A stretch of DNA of 64,000 nucleotides from Litoditis marina. Its lineage: Eukaryota; Nematoda; Chromadorea; Rhabditida; Rhabditidae. This document shows positions 1 to 14,000 of the stretch, piece after piece. The stretch spans positions 14,981,634 to 15,045,633 of the forward strand of contig OZ038435.1 of NCBI GenBank assembly GCA_964036275.1, read 5' to 3'. Every line of letters starts with the position of its first letter. The first letter of the stretch is position 1. The position numbers and the translations under genes were made by a program. The notes under the pieces are model-generated. The model was not told the origin of the DNA. It did not search any database and worked only from the letters and a program-made list of their open reading frames with translations.

Positions 1-501
1 GTTTGAACACTAAATCTCACGTAGTGCGAATATCGTAACTCCATTCACGTCAATTGGGAGTGTTTTTGGTTAGCAGCCCATTCAATTATTTCGGAACTGT
101 TTCAACGTATCCAAATGCGATGAACATTTTTGAGTTCCTACAAATGAGAGGAGTTTAGAAATACCGAGTTTGAACACTGAATCTCACGTAGTGCGAAAAT
201 CGTAACTCCATTCACGTCAATTGGGAGTGTTTTTGGTTAGCAGCCCATTCAATTATTTCGGAACTGTTTCAACGTATCCAAATGCGATGAACATTTTTGA
301 GTTCCTACAAAAGAGAGGAGTCTAGAAATACCGAGTTTGAACACTAAATCTCACGTAGTGCGAATATCGTAACTCCATTCACGTCAATTGGGAGTGTTTT
401 TGGTTAGCAGCTCATTCAATTATTTCGGAACTGTTTCAACGTATCCAAATGAGATGAACATTTTTGAGTTCCTACAAAAGAGAGGAGTCTAGAAATACCG
501 A
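1..501 (+). repeat. Higher-order repeat class 1 (three-monomer, 501 bp)
   Basis: Three monomer types A-B-C occur in order: A has CAAATGAG and GTTTAG; B has CACTGAATC, GCGAAAATCG and GTCTAG; C has CAGCTC, GAGATG and GTCTAG. The same order recurs at 1670-2671 (C, A-B-C, A-B). The trimer, not the monomer, is therefore the recent amplification unit here. Confidence 0.85.
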
Positions 502-3339
502 GTTTGAACACTAAATCTCACGTAGTGCGAATATCGTAACTCCATTCACGTCAATTGGGAGTGTTTTTGGTTAGCAGCCCATTCAATTATTTCGGAACTG
601 TTTCAACGTATCCAAATGCGATGAACATTTTTGAGTTCCTACAAAAGAGACTCCATTCACGTCAATTGGGAGTGTTTTTGGTTAGCAGCCCATTCAATTA
701 TTTCGGAACTGTTTCAACGTATCCAAATGCGATGAACATTTTTGAGTTCCTACAAAAGAGACTCCATTCACGTCAATTGGGAGTGTTTTTGGTTAGCAGC
801 CCATTCAATTATTTCGGAACTGTTTCAACGTATCCAAATGCGATGAACATTTTTGAGTTCCTACAAAAGAGAGGAGTTTAGAAATACCGAGTTTGAACAC
901 TAAATCTCACGTAGTGCGAATATCGTAACTCCATTCACGTCAATTGGGAGTGTTTTTGGTTAGCAGCCCATTCAATTATTTCGGAATTGTTTAAACGTAT
1001 CCAAATGCGATGAACATTTTTGAGTTCCTACAAAAGAGAAGAGTTTAGAAATACCGAGTTTGAACACTGAATCTCACGTAGTGCAAACATCATAACTCCA
1101 TTCACGTCAATTGGGAGTGTTTTTGGTTAGCAGCCCATTCAATTATTTCGGAACTGTTTCAACGTATCCAAATGCGATGAACATTTTTGAGTTCCTACAA
1201 AAGAGAGGAGTTTAGAAATACCGAGTTTGAACACTAAATCTCACGTAGTGCGAATATCGTAACTCCATTCACGTCAATTGGGAGTGTTTTTGGTTAGCAG
1301 CCCATTCAATTATTTCGGAACTGTTTCAACGTATCCAAATGCGATGAACATTTTTGAGTTCCTACAAAAGAGACTCCATTCACGTCAATTGGGAGTGTTT
1401 TTGGTTAGCAGCCCATTCAATTATTTCGGAACTGTTTCAACGTATCCAAATGCGATGAACATTTTTGAGTTCCTACAAAAGAGAGGAGTTTAGAAATACC
1501 GAGTTTAAACACTAAATCTCACGTAGTGCGAATATCGTAACTCCATTCACGTCAATTGGGAGTGTTTTTGGTTAGCAGCCCATTCAATTATTTCGGAACT
1601 GTTTCAACGTATCCAAATGCGATGAACATTTTTGAGTTCCTACAAAAGAGAGGAGTCTAGAAATACCGAGTTTGAACACTAAATCTCACGTAGTGCGAAT
1701 ATCGTAACTCCATTCACGTCAATTGGGAGTGTTTTTGGTTAGCAGCTCATTCAATTATTTCGGAACTGTTTCAACGTATCCAAATGAGATGAACATTTTT
1801 GAGTTCCTACAAAAGAGAGGAGTCTAGAAATACCGAGTTTGAACACTAAATCTCACGTAGTGCGAATATCGTAACTCCATTCACGTCAATTGGGAGTGTT
1901 TTTGGTTAGCAGCCCATTCAATTATTTCGGAACTGTTTCAACGTATCCAAATGCGATGAACATTTTTGAGTTCCTACAAATGAGAGGAGTTTAGAAATAC
2001 CGAGTTTGAACACTGAATCTCACGTAGTGCGAAAATCGTAACTCCATTCACGTCAATTGGGAGTGTTTTTGGTTAGCAGCCCATTCAATTATTTCGGAAC
2101 TGTTTCAACGTATCCAAATGCGATGAACATTTTTGAGTTCCTACAAAAGAGAGGAGTCTAGAAATACCGAGTTTGAACACTAAATCTCACGTAGTGCGAA
2201 TATCGTAACTCCATTCACGTCAATTGGGAGTGTTTTTGGTTAGCAGCTCATTCAATTATTTCGGAACTGTTTCAACGTATCCAAATGAGATGAACATTTT
2301 TGAGTTCCTACAAAAGAGAGGAGTCTAGAAATACCGAGTTTGAACACTAAATCTCACGTAGTGCGAATATCGTAACTCCATTCACGTCAATTGGGAGTGT
2401 TTTTGGTTAGCAGCCCATTCAATTATTTCGGAACTGTTTCAACGTATCCAAATGCGATGAACATTTTTGAGTTCCTACAAATGAGAGGAGTTTAGAAATA
2501 CCGAGTTTGAACACTGAATCTCACGTAGTGCGAAAATCGTAACTCCATTCACGTCAATTGGGAGTGTTTTTGGTTAGCAGCCCATTCAATTATTTCGGAA
2601 CTGTTTCAACGTATCCAAATGCGATGAACATTTTTGAGTTCCTACAAAAGAGAGGAGTCTAGAAATACCGAGTTTGAACACTAAATCTCACGTAGTGCGA
2701 ATATCGTAACTCCATTCACGTCAATTGGGAGTGTTTTTGGTTAGCAGCCCATTCAATTATTTCGGAACTGTTTCAACGTATCCAAATGCGATGAACATTT
2801 TTGAGTTCCTACAAATGAGAGGAGTTTAGAAATACCGAGTTTGAACACTAAATCTCACGTAGTGCGAATATCGTAACTCCATTCACGTCAATTGGGAGTG
2901 TTTTTGGTTAGCAGCCCATTCAATTATTTCGGAACTGTTTCAACGTATCCAAATGCGATGAACATTTTTGAGTTCCTACAAATGAGAGGAGTTTAGAAAT
3001 ACCGAGTTTGAACACTGAATCTCACGTAGTGCGAATATCGTAACTCCATTCACGTCAATTGGGAGTGTTTTTGGTTAGCAGCCCATTCAATTATTTCGGA
3101 ACTGTTTCAACGTATCCAAATGCGATGAACATTTTTGAGTTCCTACAAAAGAGAGGAGTCTAGAAATACCGAGTTTGAACACTAAATCTCACGTAGTGCG
3201 AATATCGTAACTCCATTCACGTCAATTGGGAGTGTTTTTGGTTAGCAGCCCATTCAATTATTTCGGAACTGTTTCAACGTATCCAAATGCGATGAACATT
3301 TTTGAGTTCCTACAAAAGAGAGGAGTTTAGAAATACCGA

Positions 3340-4842
3340 GTTTGAACACTAAATCTCACGTAGTGCAAGAATCGTAACTCCATTCACGTCAATTGGGAGT
3401 GTTTTTGGTTAGCAGCCCATTCAATTATTTCGGAACTGTTTCAACGTATCCAAATGCGATGAACATTTTTGAGTTCCTACAAATGAGAGGAGTTTAGAAA
3501 TACCGAGTTTGAACACTGAATCTCACGTAGTGCAAGAATCGTAACTCCATTCACGTCAATTGGGAGTGTTTTTGGTTAGCAGCCCATTCAATTATTTCGG
3601 AACTGTTTCAACGTATCCAAATGCGATGAACATTGTTGAGTTCCTACAAATGAGAGGAGTTTAGAAATACCGAGTTTGAACACTAAATCTCACGTAGTGC
3701 GAATATCGTAACTCCATTCACGTCAATTGGGAGTGTTTTGGGTTAGCAGCCCATTCAATTATTTCGGAACTGTTTCAATGTATCCAAATGCGATGAACAT
3801 TTTTGAGTTCCTACAAATGAGAGGAGTTTAGAAATACCGAGTTTGAACACTGAATCTCACGTAGTGCAAGAATCGTAACTCCATTCACGTCAATTGGGAG
3901 TGTTTTTGGTTAGCAGCCCATTCAATTATTTCGGAACTGTTTCAACGTATCCAAATGCGATGAACATTTTTGAGTTCCTACAAATGAGAGGAGTTTAGAA
4001 ATACCGAGTTTGAACACTGAATCTCACGTAGTGCAAGAATCGTAACTCCATTCACGTCAATTGGGAGTGTTTTTGGTTAGCAGCCCATTCAATTATTTCG
4101 GAACTGTTTCAACGTATCCAAATGCGATGAACATTGTTGAGTTCCTACAAATGAGAGGAGTTTAGAAATACCGAGTTTGAACACTAAATCTCACGTAGTG
4201 CGAATATCGTAACTCCATTCACGTCAATTGGGAGTGTTTTGGGTTAGCAGCCCATTCAATTATTTCGGAACTGTTTCAATGTATCCAAATGCGATGAACA
4301 TTTTTGAGTTCCTACAAATGAGAGGAGTTTAGAAATACCGAGTTTGAACACTGAATCTCACGTAGTGCAAGAATCGTAACTCCATTCACGTCAATTGGGA
4401 GTGTTTTTGGTTAGCAGCCCATTCAATTATTTCGGAACTGTTTCAACGTATCCAAATGCGATGAACATTTTTGAGTTCCTACAAATGAGAGGAGTTTAGA
4501 AATACCGAGTTTGAACACTGAATCTCACGTAGTGCAAGAATCGTAACTCCATTCACGTCAATTGGGAGTGTTTTTGGTTAGCAGCCCATTCAATTATTTC
4601 GGAACTGTTTCAACGTATCCAAATGCGATGAACATTGTTGAGTTCCTACAAATGAGAGGAGTTTAGAAATACCGAGTTTGAACACTAAATCTCACGTAGT
4701 GCGAATATCGTAACTCCATTCACGTCAATTGGGAGTGTTTTGGGTTAGCAGCCCATTCAATTATTTCGGAACTGTTTCAACGTATCCAAATGCGATGAAC
4801 ATTTTTGAGTTCCTACAAATGAGAGGAGTTTAAAAATACCGA
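3340..4842 (+). repeat. Higher-order repeat class 2 (three copies of a 501-bp trimer)
   Basis: A different trimer repeats at 3340-3840, 3841-4341 and 4342-4842. Its second monomer carries ACATTGTTGAG and its third carries TTTTGGG, usually with CAATG. It shows a second, independent amplification of a three-monomer unit in the same array. Confidence 0.85.
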
Positions 4843-5055
4843 GTTTGAACACTAAATCTCACGTAGTGCGAAAATCGTAACTCCATTCACGTCAATTTGG
4901 GAGTGTTTTTGGTTAGCAGCCCATTCAATTATTTCGGAACTGTTTCAACGTATCCAAATGAGATGAACATTTTTGAGTTCCTACAAATGAGAGGAGTTTA
5001 GAAATACCGAGTTTGAACACTAAATCTCACGTAGTGCGAATATCGTAACTCCATT

Positions 5056-8000
5056 CACGTCAATTGGGAGTGTTTTTGGTTAGCAGCCCATTCAATTATT
5101 TCGGAACTGTTTCAACGTATCCAAATGAGATGAACATTTTTGTGTTCCTACAAATGAGAGGAGTTTAGAAATACCGAGTTTGAACACTAAATCTCACGTA
5201 GTGCGAATATCGTAACTCCATTCACGTCAATTGGGAGTGTTTTTGGTTAGCAGCCCATTCAATTATTTCGGAACTGTTTCAACGTATCCAAATGCGATGA
5301 ACATTGTTGAGTTCCTACAAATGAGAGGAGTTTAGAAATACCGAGTTTGAACACTAAATCTCACGTAGTGCGAATATCGTAACTCCATTCACGTCAATTG
5401 GGAGTGTTTTTGGTTAGCAGCCCATTCAATTATTTCGGAACTGTTTCAACGTATCCAAATGAGATGAACATTTTTGAGTTCCTACAAATGAGAGGAGTTT
5501 AGAAATACCGAGTTTGAACACTAAATCTCACGTAGTGCGAATATCGTAACTCCATTCACGTCAATTGGGAGTGTTTTTGGTTAGCAGCCCATTCAATTAT
5601 TTCGGAACTGTTTCAACGTATCCAAATGAGATGAACATTTTTGTGTTCCTACAAATGAGAGGAGTTTAGAAATACCGAGTTTGAACACTAAATCTCACGT
5701 AGTGCGAATATCGTAACTCCATTCACGTCAATTGGGAGTGTTTTTGGTTAGCAGCCCATTCAATTATTTCGGAACTGTTTCAACGTATCCAAATGCGATG
5801 AACATTTTTGAGTTCCTACAAATGAGAGGAGTTTAGAAATACCGAGTTTGAACACTAAATCTCACGTAGTGCGAATATCGTAACTCCATTCACGTCAATT
5901 GGGAGTGTTTTTGGTTAGCAGCCCATTCAATTATTTCGGAACTGTTTCAACGTATCCAAATGAGATGAACATTTTTGTGTTCCTACAAATGAGAGGAGTT
6001 TAGAAATACCGAGTTTGAACACTAAATCTCACGTAGTGCAAGAATCGTAACTCCATTCACGTCAATTGGGAGTGTTTTTGGTTAGCAGCCCATTCAATTA
6101 TTTCGGAACTGTTTCAACGTATCCAAATGAGATGAACATTTTTGTGTTCCTACAAATGAGAGGAGTTTAGAAATACCGAGTTTGAACACTAAATCTCACG
6201 TAGTGCGAATATCGTAACTCCATTCACGTCAATTGGGAGTGTTTTTGGTTAGCAGCCCATTCAATTATTTCGGAACTGTTTCAACGTATCCAAATGAGAT
6301 GAACATTTTTGTGTTCCTACAAATGAGAGGAGTTTAGAAATACCGAGTTTGAACACTAAATCTCACGTAGTGCGAATATCGTAACTCCATTCACGTCAAT
6401 TGGGAGTGTTTTTGGTTAGCAGCCCATTCAATTATTTCGGAACTGTTTCAACGTATCCAAATGAGATGAACATTTTTGTGTTCCTACAAATGAGAGGAGT
6501 TTAGAAATACCGAGTTTGAACACTAAATCTCACGTAGTGCGAATATCGTAACTCCATTCACGTCAATTGGGAGTGTTTTTGGTTAGCAGCCCATTCAATT
6601 ATTTCGGAACTGTTTCAACGTATCCAAATGAGATGAACATTTTTGTGTTCCTACAAATGAGAGGAGTTTAGAAATACCGAGTTTGAACACTAAATCTCAC
6701 GTAGTGCGAATATCGTAACTCCATTCACGTCAATTGGGAGTGTTTTTGGTTAGCAGCCCATTCAATTATTTCGGAACTGTTTCAACGTATCCAAATGAGA
6801 TGAACATTTTTGTGTTCCTACAAATAAGAGGAGTTTAGAAATACCGAGTTTGAACACTAAATCTCACGTAGTGCGAATATCGTAACTCCATTCACGTCAA
6901 TTGGGAGTGTTTTTGGTTAGCAGCCCATTCAATTATTTCGGAACTGTTTCAACGTATCCAAATGAGATGAACATTTTTGTGTTCCTACAAATGAGAGGAG
7001 TTTAGAAATACCGAGTTTGAACACTAAATCTCACGTAGTGCGAATATCGTAACTCCATTCACGTCAATTGGGAGTGTTTTTGGTTAGCAGCCCATTCAAT
7101 TATTTCGGAACTGTTTCAATGTATCCAAATGCGATGAACATTTTTGAGTTCCTACAAATGAGAGGAGTTTAGAAATACCGATTTTGAACACTAAATCTCA
7201 CGTAGTGCGAATATCGTAACTCCATTCACGTCAATTGGGAGTGTTTTCGGTTAGCAGCCCATTCAATTATTTCGGAACTGTTTCAACGTATCCAAATGAG
7301 ATGAACATTTTTGTGTTCCTACAAATGAGAGGAGTTTAGAAATACCGAGTTTGAACACTAAATCTCACGTAGTGCAAGAATCGTAACTCCATTCACGTCA
7401 ATTGGGAGTGTTTTGGGTTAGCAGCCCATTCAATTATTTCGGAACTGTTTCAACGTATCCAAATGAGATGAACATTTTTGTGTTCCTACAAATGAGAGGA
7501 GTTTAGAAATACCGATTTTGAACACTAAATCTCACGTAGTGCGAATATCGTAACTCCATTCACGTCAATTGGGAGTGTTTTTGGTTAGCAGCCCATTCAA
7601 TTATTTCGGAACTGTTTCAACGTATCCAAATGAGATGAACATTTTTGTGTTCCTACAAATGAGAGGAGTTTAGAAATACCGAGTTTGAACACTAAATCTC
7701 ACGTAGTGCAAGAATCGTAACTCCATTCACGTCAATTGGGAGTGTTTTGGGTTAGCAGCCCATTCAATTATTTCGGAACTGTTTCAACGTATCCAAATGA
7801 GATGAACATTTTGTGTTCCTACAAATGAGAGGAGTTTAGAAATACCGAGTTTGAACACTAAATCTCACGTAGTGCGAATATCGTAACTCCATTCACGTCA
7901 ATTGGGAGTGTTTTTGGTTAGCAGCCCATTCAATTATTTCGGAACTGTTTCAACGTATCCAAATGCGATGAACATTTTTGAGTTCCTACAAATGAGAGGA

Positions 8001-11000
8001 GTTTAGAAATACCGAGTTTGAACACTAAATCTCACGTAGTGCAAGAATCGTAACTCCATTCACGTCAATTGGGAGTGTTTTTGGTTAGCAGCCCATTCAA
8101 TTATTTCGGAACTGTTTCAACGTATCCAAATGAGATGAACATTTTTGAGTTCCTACAAATGAGAGGAGTTTAGAAATACCGAGTTTGAACACTAAATCTC
8201 ACGTAGTGCAAGAATCGTAACTCCATTCACGTCAATTGGGAGTGTTTTTGGTTAGCAGCCCATTCAATTATTTCGGAACTGTTTCAATGTATCCAAATGA
8301 GATGAACATTTTTGTGTTCCTACAAATGAGAGGAGTTTAGAAATACCGAGTTTGAACACTAAATCTCACGTAGTGCAAGAATCGTAACTCCATTCACGTC
8401 AATTGGGAGTGTTTTGGGTTAGCAGCCCATTCAATTATTTCGGAACTGTTTCAACGTATCCAAATGAGATGAACATTTTTGAGTTCCTACAAATGAGAGG
8501 AGTTTAGAAATACCGAGTTTGAACACTAAATCTCACGTAGTGCAAGAATCGTAACTCCATTCACGTCAATTGGGAGTGTTTTTGGTTAGCAGCCCATTCA
8601 ATTATTTCGGAACTGTTTCAACGTATCCAAATGAGATGAACATTTTTGAGTTCCTACAAATGAGAGGAGTTTAGAAATACCGAGTTTGAACACTAAATCT
8701 CACGTAGTGCAAGAATCGTAACTCCATTCACGTCAATTGGGAGTGTTTTGGGTTAGCAGCCCATTCAATTATTTCGGAACTGTTTCAATGTATCCAAATG
8801 AGATGAACATTTTTGAGTTCCTACAAATGAGAGGAGTTTAGAAATATCGAGTTTGAACACTAAATCTCACGTAGTGCAAGAATCGTAACTCCATTCACGT
8901 CAATTGGGAGTGTTTTTGGTTAGCAGCCCATTCAATTATTTCGGAACTGTTTCAACGTATCCAAATGAGATGAACATTTTTGTGTTCCTACAAATGAGAG
9001 GAGTTTAGAAATACCGAGTTTGAACACTAAATCTCACGTAGTGCAAGAATCGTAACTCCATTCACGTCAATTGGGAGTGTTTTGGGTTAGCAGCCCATTC
9101 AATTATTTCGGAACTGTTTCAACGTATCCAAATGAGATGAACATTTTTGAGTTCCTACAAATGAGAGGAGTTTAGAAATACCGAGTTTGAACACTAAATC
9201 TCACGTAGTGCAAGAATCGTAACTCCATTCACGTCAATTGGGAGTGTTTTTGGTTAGCAGTTCAAACTCGGTATTTCTAAACTCCTCTCATTTGTAGGAA
9301 CTCAAAAATGTTCATCGCATTTGGATACATTGAAACAGTTCCGAAATAATTGAATGGGCTGCTAACCAAAAACACTCCCAATTGACGTGAATGGAGTTAC
9401 GATATTCGCACTACGTGAGATTTAGTGTTCAAACTCGGTATTTCTAAACTCCTCTCATTTGTAGGAACTCAAAAATGTTCATCGCATTTGTTTACGTTGA
9501 AACAGTTCCGAAATTATTGAATGGGCTGCTAACCAAAAACACTCCCAATTGACGTGAATGGAGTTACGATTCTTGCACTACGTGAGATTCAGTGTTCAAA
9601 CTCGGTATTTCTAAACTCCTCTCATTTGTAGGAACTCAAAAATGTTCATCGCATTTGGATACATTGAAACAGTTCCGAAATAATTGAATGGGCTGCTAAC
9701 CAAAAACACTCCCAATTGACGTGAATGGAGTTACGATTCTTGCACTACGTGAGATTCAGTGTTCAAACTCGGTATTTCTAAACTCCTCTCATTTGTAGGA
9801 ACTCAAAAATGTTCATCTCATTTGGATACGTTGAAACAGTTCCGAAATAATTGAATGGGCTGCTAACCAAAAACACTCCCAATTGACGTGAATGGAGTTA
9901 CGATATTCGCACTACGTGAGATTTAGTGTTCAAACTCGGTATTTCTAAACTCCTCTCATTTGTAGGAACTCAAAAATGTTCATCGCATTTGGATACGTTG
10001 AAACAGTTCCGAAATAATTGAATGGGCTGCTAACCAAAAACACTCCCAATTGACGTGAATGGAGTTACGATTCTTGCACTACGTGAGATTCAGTGTTCAA
10101 ACTCGGTATTTCTAAACTCCTCTCATTTGTAGGAACTCAAAAATGTTCATCGCATTTGGATACATTGAAACAGTTCCGAAATAATTGAATGGGCTGCTAA
10201 CCAAAAACACTCCCAATTGACGTGAATGGAGTTACGATTCTTGCACTACGTGAGATTCAGTGTTCAAACTCGGTATTTCTAAACTCCTCTCATTTGTAGG
10301 AACTCAAAAATGTTCATCGCATTTGGATACATTGAAACAGTTCCGAAATAATTGAATGGGCTGCTAACCAAAAACACTCCCAATTGACGTGAATGGAGTT
10401 ACGATTCTTGCACTACGTGAGATTCAGTGTTCAAACTCGGTATTTCTAAACTCCTCTCATTTGTAGGAACTCAAAAATGTTCATCGCATTTGGATACATT
10501 GAAACAGTTCCGAAATAATTGAATGGGCTGCTAACCAAAAACACTCCCAATTGACGTGAATGGAGTTACGATTCTTGCACTACGTGAGATTTAGTGTTCA
10601 AACTCGATATTTCTAAACTCCTCTCATTTGTAGGAACTCAAAAATGTTCATCTCATTTGGATACATTGAAACAGTTCCGAAATAATTGAATGGGCTGCTA
10701 ACCCAAAACACTCCCAATTGACGTGAATGGAGTTACGATTCTTGCACTACGTGAGATTTAGTGTTCAAACTCGGTATTTCTAAACTCCTCTCATTTGTAG
10801 GAACTCAAAAATGTTCATCTCATTTGGATACGTTGAAACAGTTCCGAAATAATTGAATGGGCTGCTAACCAAAAACACTCCCAATTGACGTGAATGGAGT
10901 TACGATTCTTGCACTACGTGAGATTTAGTGTTCAAACTCGGTATTTCTAAACTCCTCTCATTTGTAGGAACTCAAAAATGTTCATCTCATTTGGATACGT

Positions 11001-14000
11001 TGAAACAGTTCCGAAATAATTGAATGGGCTGCTAACCCAAAACACTCCCAATTGACGTGAATGGAGTTACGATTCTTGCACTACGTGAGATTTAGTGTTC
11101 AAACTCGGTATTTCTAAACTCCTCTCATTTGTAGGAACACAAAAATGTTCATCTCATTTGGATACATTGAAACAGTTCCGAAATAATTGAATGGGCTGCT
11201 AACCAAAAACACTCCCAATTGACGTGAATGGAGTTACGATTCTTGCACTACGTGAGATTTAGTGTTCAAACTCGGTATTTCTAAACTCCTCTCATTTGTA
11301 GGAACTCAAAAATGTTCATCTCATTTGGATACGTTGAAACAGTTCCGAAATAATTGAATGGGCTGCTAACCAAAAACACTCCCAATTGACGTGAATGGAG
11401 TTACGATTCTTGCACTACGTGAGATTTAGTGTTCAAACTCGGTATTTCTAAACTCCTCTCATTTGTAGGAACTCAAAAATGTTCATCGCATTTGGATACG
11501 TTGAAACAGTTCCGAAATAATTGAATGGGCTGCTAACCAAAAACACTCCCAATTGACGTGAATGGAGTTACGATATTCGCACTACGTGAGATTTAGTGTT
11601 CAAACTCGGTATTTCTAAACTCCTCTCATTTGTAGGAACACAAAATGTTCATCTCATTTGGATACGTTGAAACAGTTCCGAAATAATTGAATGGGCTGCT
11701 AACCCAAAACACTCCCAATTGACGTGAATGGAGTTACGATTCTTGCACTACGTGAGATTTAGTGTTCAAACTCGGTATTTCTAAACTCCTCTCATTTGTA
11801 GGAACACAAAAATGTTCATCTCATTTGGATACGTTGAAACAGTTCCGAAATAATTGAATGGGCTGCTAACCAAAAACACTCCCAATTGACGTGAATGGAG
11901 TTACGATATTCGCACTACGTGAGATTTAGTGTTCAAAATCGGTATTTCTAAACTCCTCTCATTTGTAGGAACACAAAAATGTTCATCTCATTTGGATACG
12001 TTGAAACAGTTCCGAAATAATTGAATGGGCTGCTAACCCAAAACACTCCCAATTGACGTGAATGGAGTTACGATTCTTGCACTACGTGAGATTTAGTGTT
12101 CAAACTCGGTATTTCTAAACTCCTCTCATTTGTAGGAACACAAAAATGTTCATCTCATTTGGATACGTTGAAACAGTTCCGAAATAATTGAATGGGCTGC
12201 TAACCGAAAACACTCCCAATTGACGTGAATGGAGTTACGATATTCGCACTACGTGAGATTTAGTGTTCAAAATCGGTATTTCTAAACTCCTCTCATTTGT
12301 AGGAACTCAAAAATGTTCATCGCATTTGGATACATTGAAACAGTTCCGAAATAATTGAATGGGCTGCTAACCAAAAACACTCCCAATTGACGTGAATGGA
12401 GTTACGATATTCGCACTACGTGAGATTTAGTGTTCAAACTCGGTATTTCTAAACTCCTCTCATTTGTAGGAACACAAAAATGTTCATCTCATTTGGATAC
12501 GTTGAAACAGTTCCGAAATAATTGAATGGGCTGCTAACCAAAAACACTCCCAATTGACGTGAATGGAGTTACGATATTCGCACTACGTGAGATTTAGTGT
12601 TCAAACTCGGTATTTCTAAACTCCTCTTATTTGTAGGAACACAAAAATGTTCATCTCATTTGGATACGTTGAAACAGTTCCGAAATAATTGAATGGGCTG
12701 CTAACCAAAAACACTCCCAATTGACGTGAATGGAGTTACGATATTCGCACTACGTGAGATTTAGTGTTCAAACTCGGTATTTCTAAACTCCTCTCATTTG
12801 TAGGAACACAAAAATGTTCATCTCATTTGGATACGTTGAAACAGTTCCGAAATAATTGAATGGGCTGCTAACCAAAAACACTCCCAATTGACGTGAATGG
12901 AGTTACGATATTCGCACTACGTGAGATTTAGTGTTCAAACTCGGTATTTCTAAACTCCTCTCATTTGTAGGAACACAAAAATGTTCATCTCATTTGGATA
13001 CGTTGAAACAGTTCCGAAATAATTGAATGGGCTGCTAACCAAAAACACTCCCAATTGACGTGAATGGAGTTACGATATTCGCACTACGTGAGATTTAGTG
13101 TTCAAACTCGGTATTTCTAAACTCCTCTCATTTGTAGGAACACAAAAATGTTCATCTCATTTGGATACGTTGAAACAGTTCCGAAATAATTGAATGGGCT
13201 GCTAACCAAAAACACTCCCAATTGACGTGAATGGAGTTACGATATTCGCACTACGTGAGATTTAGTGTTCAAACTCGGTATTTCTAAACTCCTCTCATTT
13301 GTAGGAACACAAAAATGTTCATCTCATTTGGATACGTTGAAACAGTTCCGAAATAATTGAATGGGCTGCTAACCAAAAACACTCCCAATTGACGTGAATG
13401 GAGTTACGATTCTTGCACTACGTGAGATTTAGTGTTCAAACTCGGTATTTCTAAACTCCTCTCATTTGTAGGAACACAAAAATGTTCATCTCATTTGGAT
13501 ACGTTGAAACAGTTCCGAAATAATTGAATGGGCTGCTAACCAAAAACACTCCCAATTGACGTGAATGGAGTTACGATATTCGCACTACGTGAGATTTAGT
13601 GTTCAAACTCGGTATTTCTAAACTCCTCTCATTTGTAGGAACTCAAAAATGTTCATCGCATTTGGATACGTTGAAACAGTTCCGAAATAATTGAATGGGC
13701 TGCTAACCAAAAACACTCCCAATTGACGTGAATGGAGTTACGATATTCGCACTACGTGAGATTTAGTGTTCAAACTCGGTATTTCTAAACTCCTCTCATT
13801 TGTAGGAACACAAAAATGTTCATCTCATTTGGATACGTTGAAACAGTTCCGAAATAATTGAATGGGCTGCTAACCAAAAACACTCCCAATTGACGTGAAT
13901 GGAGTTACGATATTCGCACTACGTGAGATTTAGTGTTCAAACTCGGTATTTCTAAACTCCTCTCATTTGTAGGAACTCAAAAATGTTCATCTCATTTGGA

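Larger units (their letters stand above)
1..9260 (+). repeat. 167-bp satellite array, forward arm (about 56 monomers)
   Basis: Head-to-tail monomers start at 1, 168, 335 and so on, giving a period of 167 bp. Monomers differ at a few diagnostic sites: GCGAATATCG or GCAAGAATCG, TTTTTGG or TTTTGGG, CAACG or CAATG, GCGATG or GAGATG, and GAGTTCC or GTGTTCC. These allow individual copies to be followed. Three monomers near 640-760 and 1375 are 111 bp long through the same 56-bp deletion. Short open frames inside are a by-product of the repeat. The length is close to a chromatosome repeat (inference). No coding role is seen. Confidence 0.97.

Noticed and set aside
555..881. 108-aa open frame with three identical 37-aa repeats in the satellite
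   Set aside because: It exists only because the 111-bp deleted monomers happen to be a multiple of three. Standard 167-bp monomers close the frame and nothing suggests translation.
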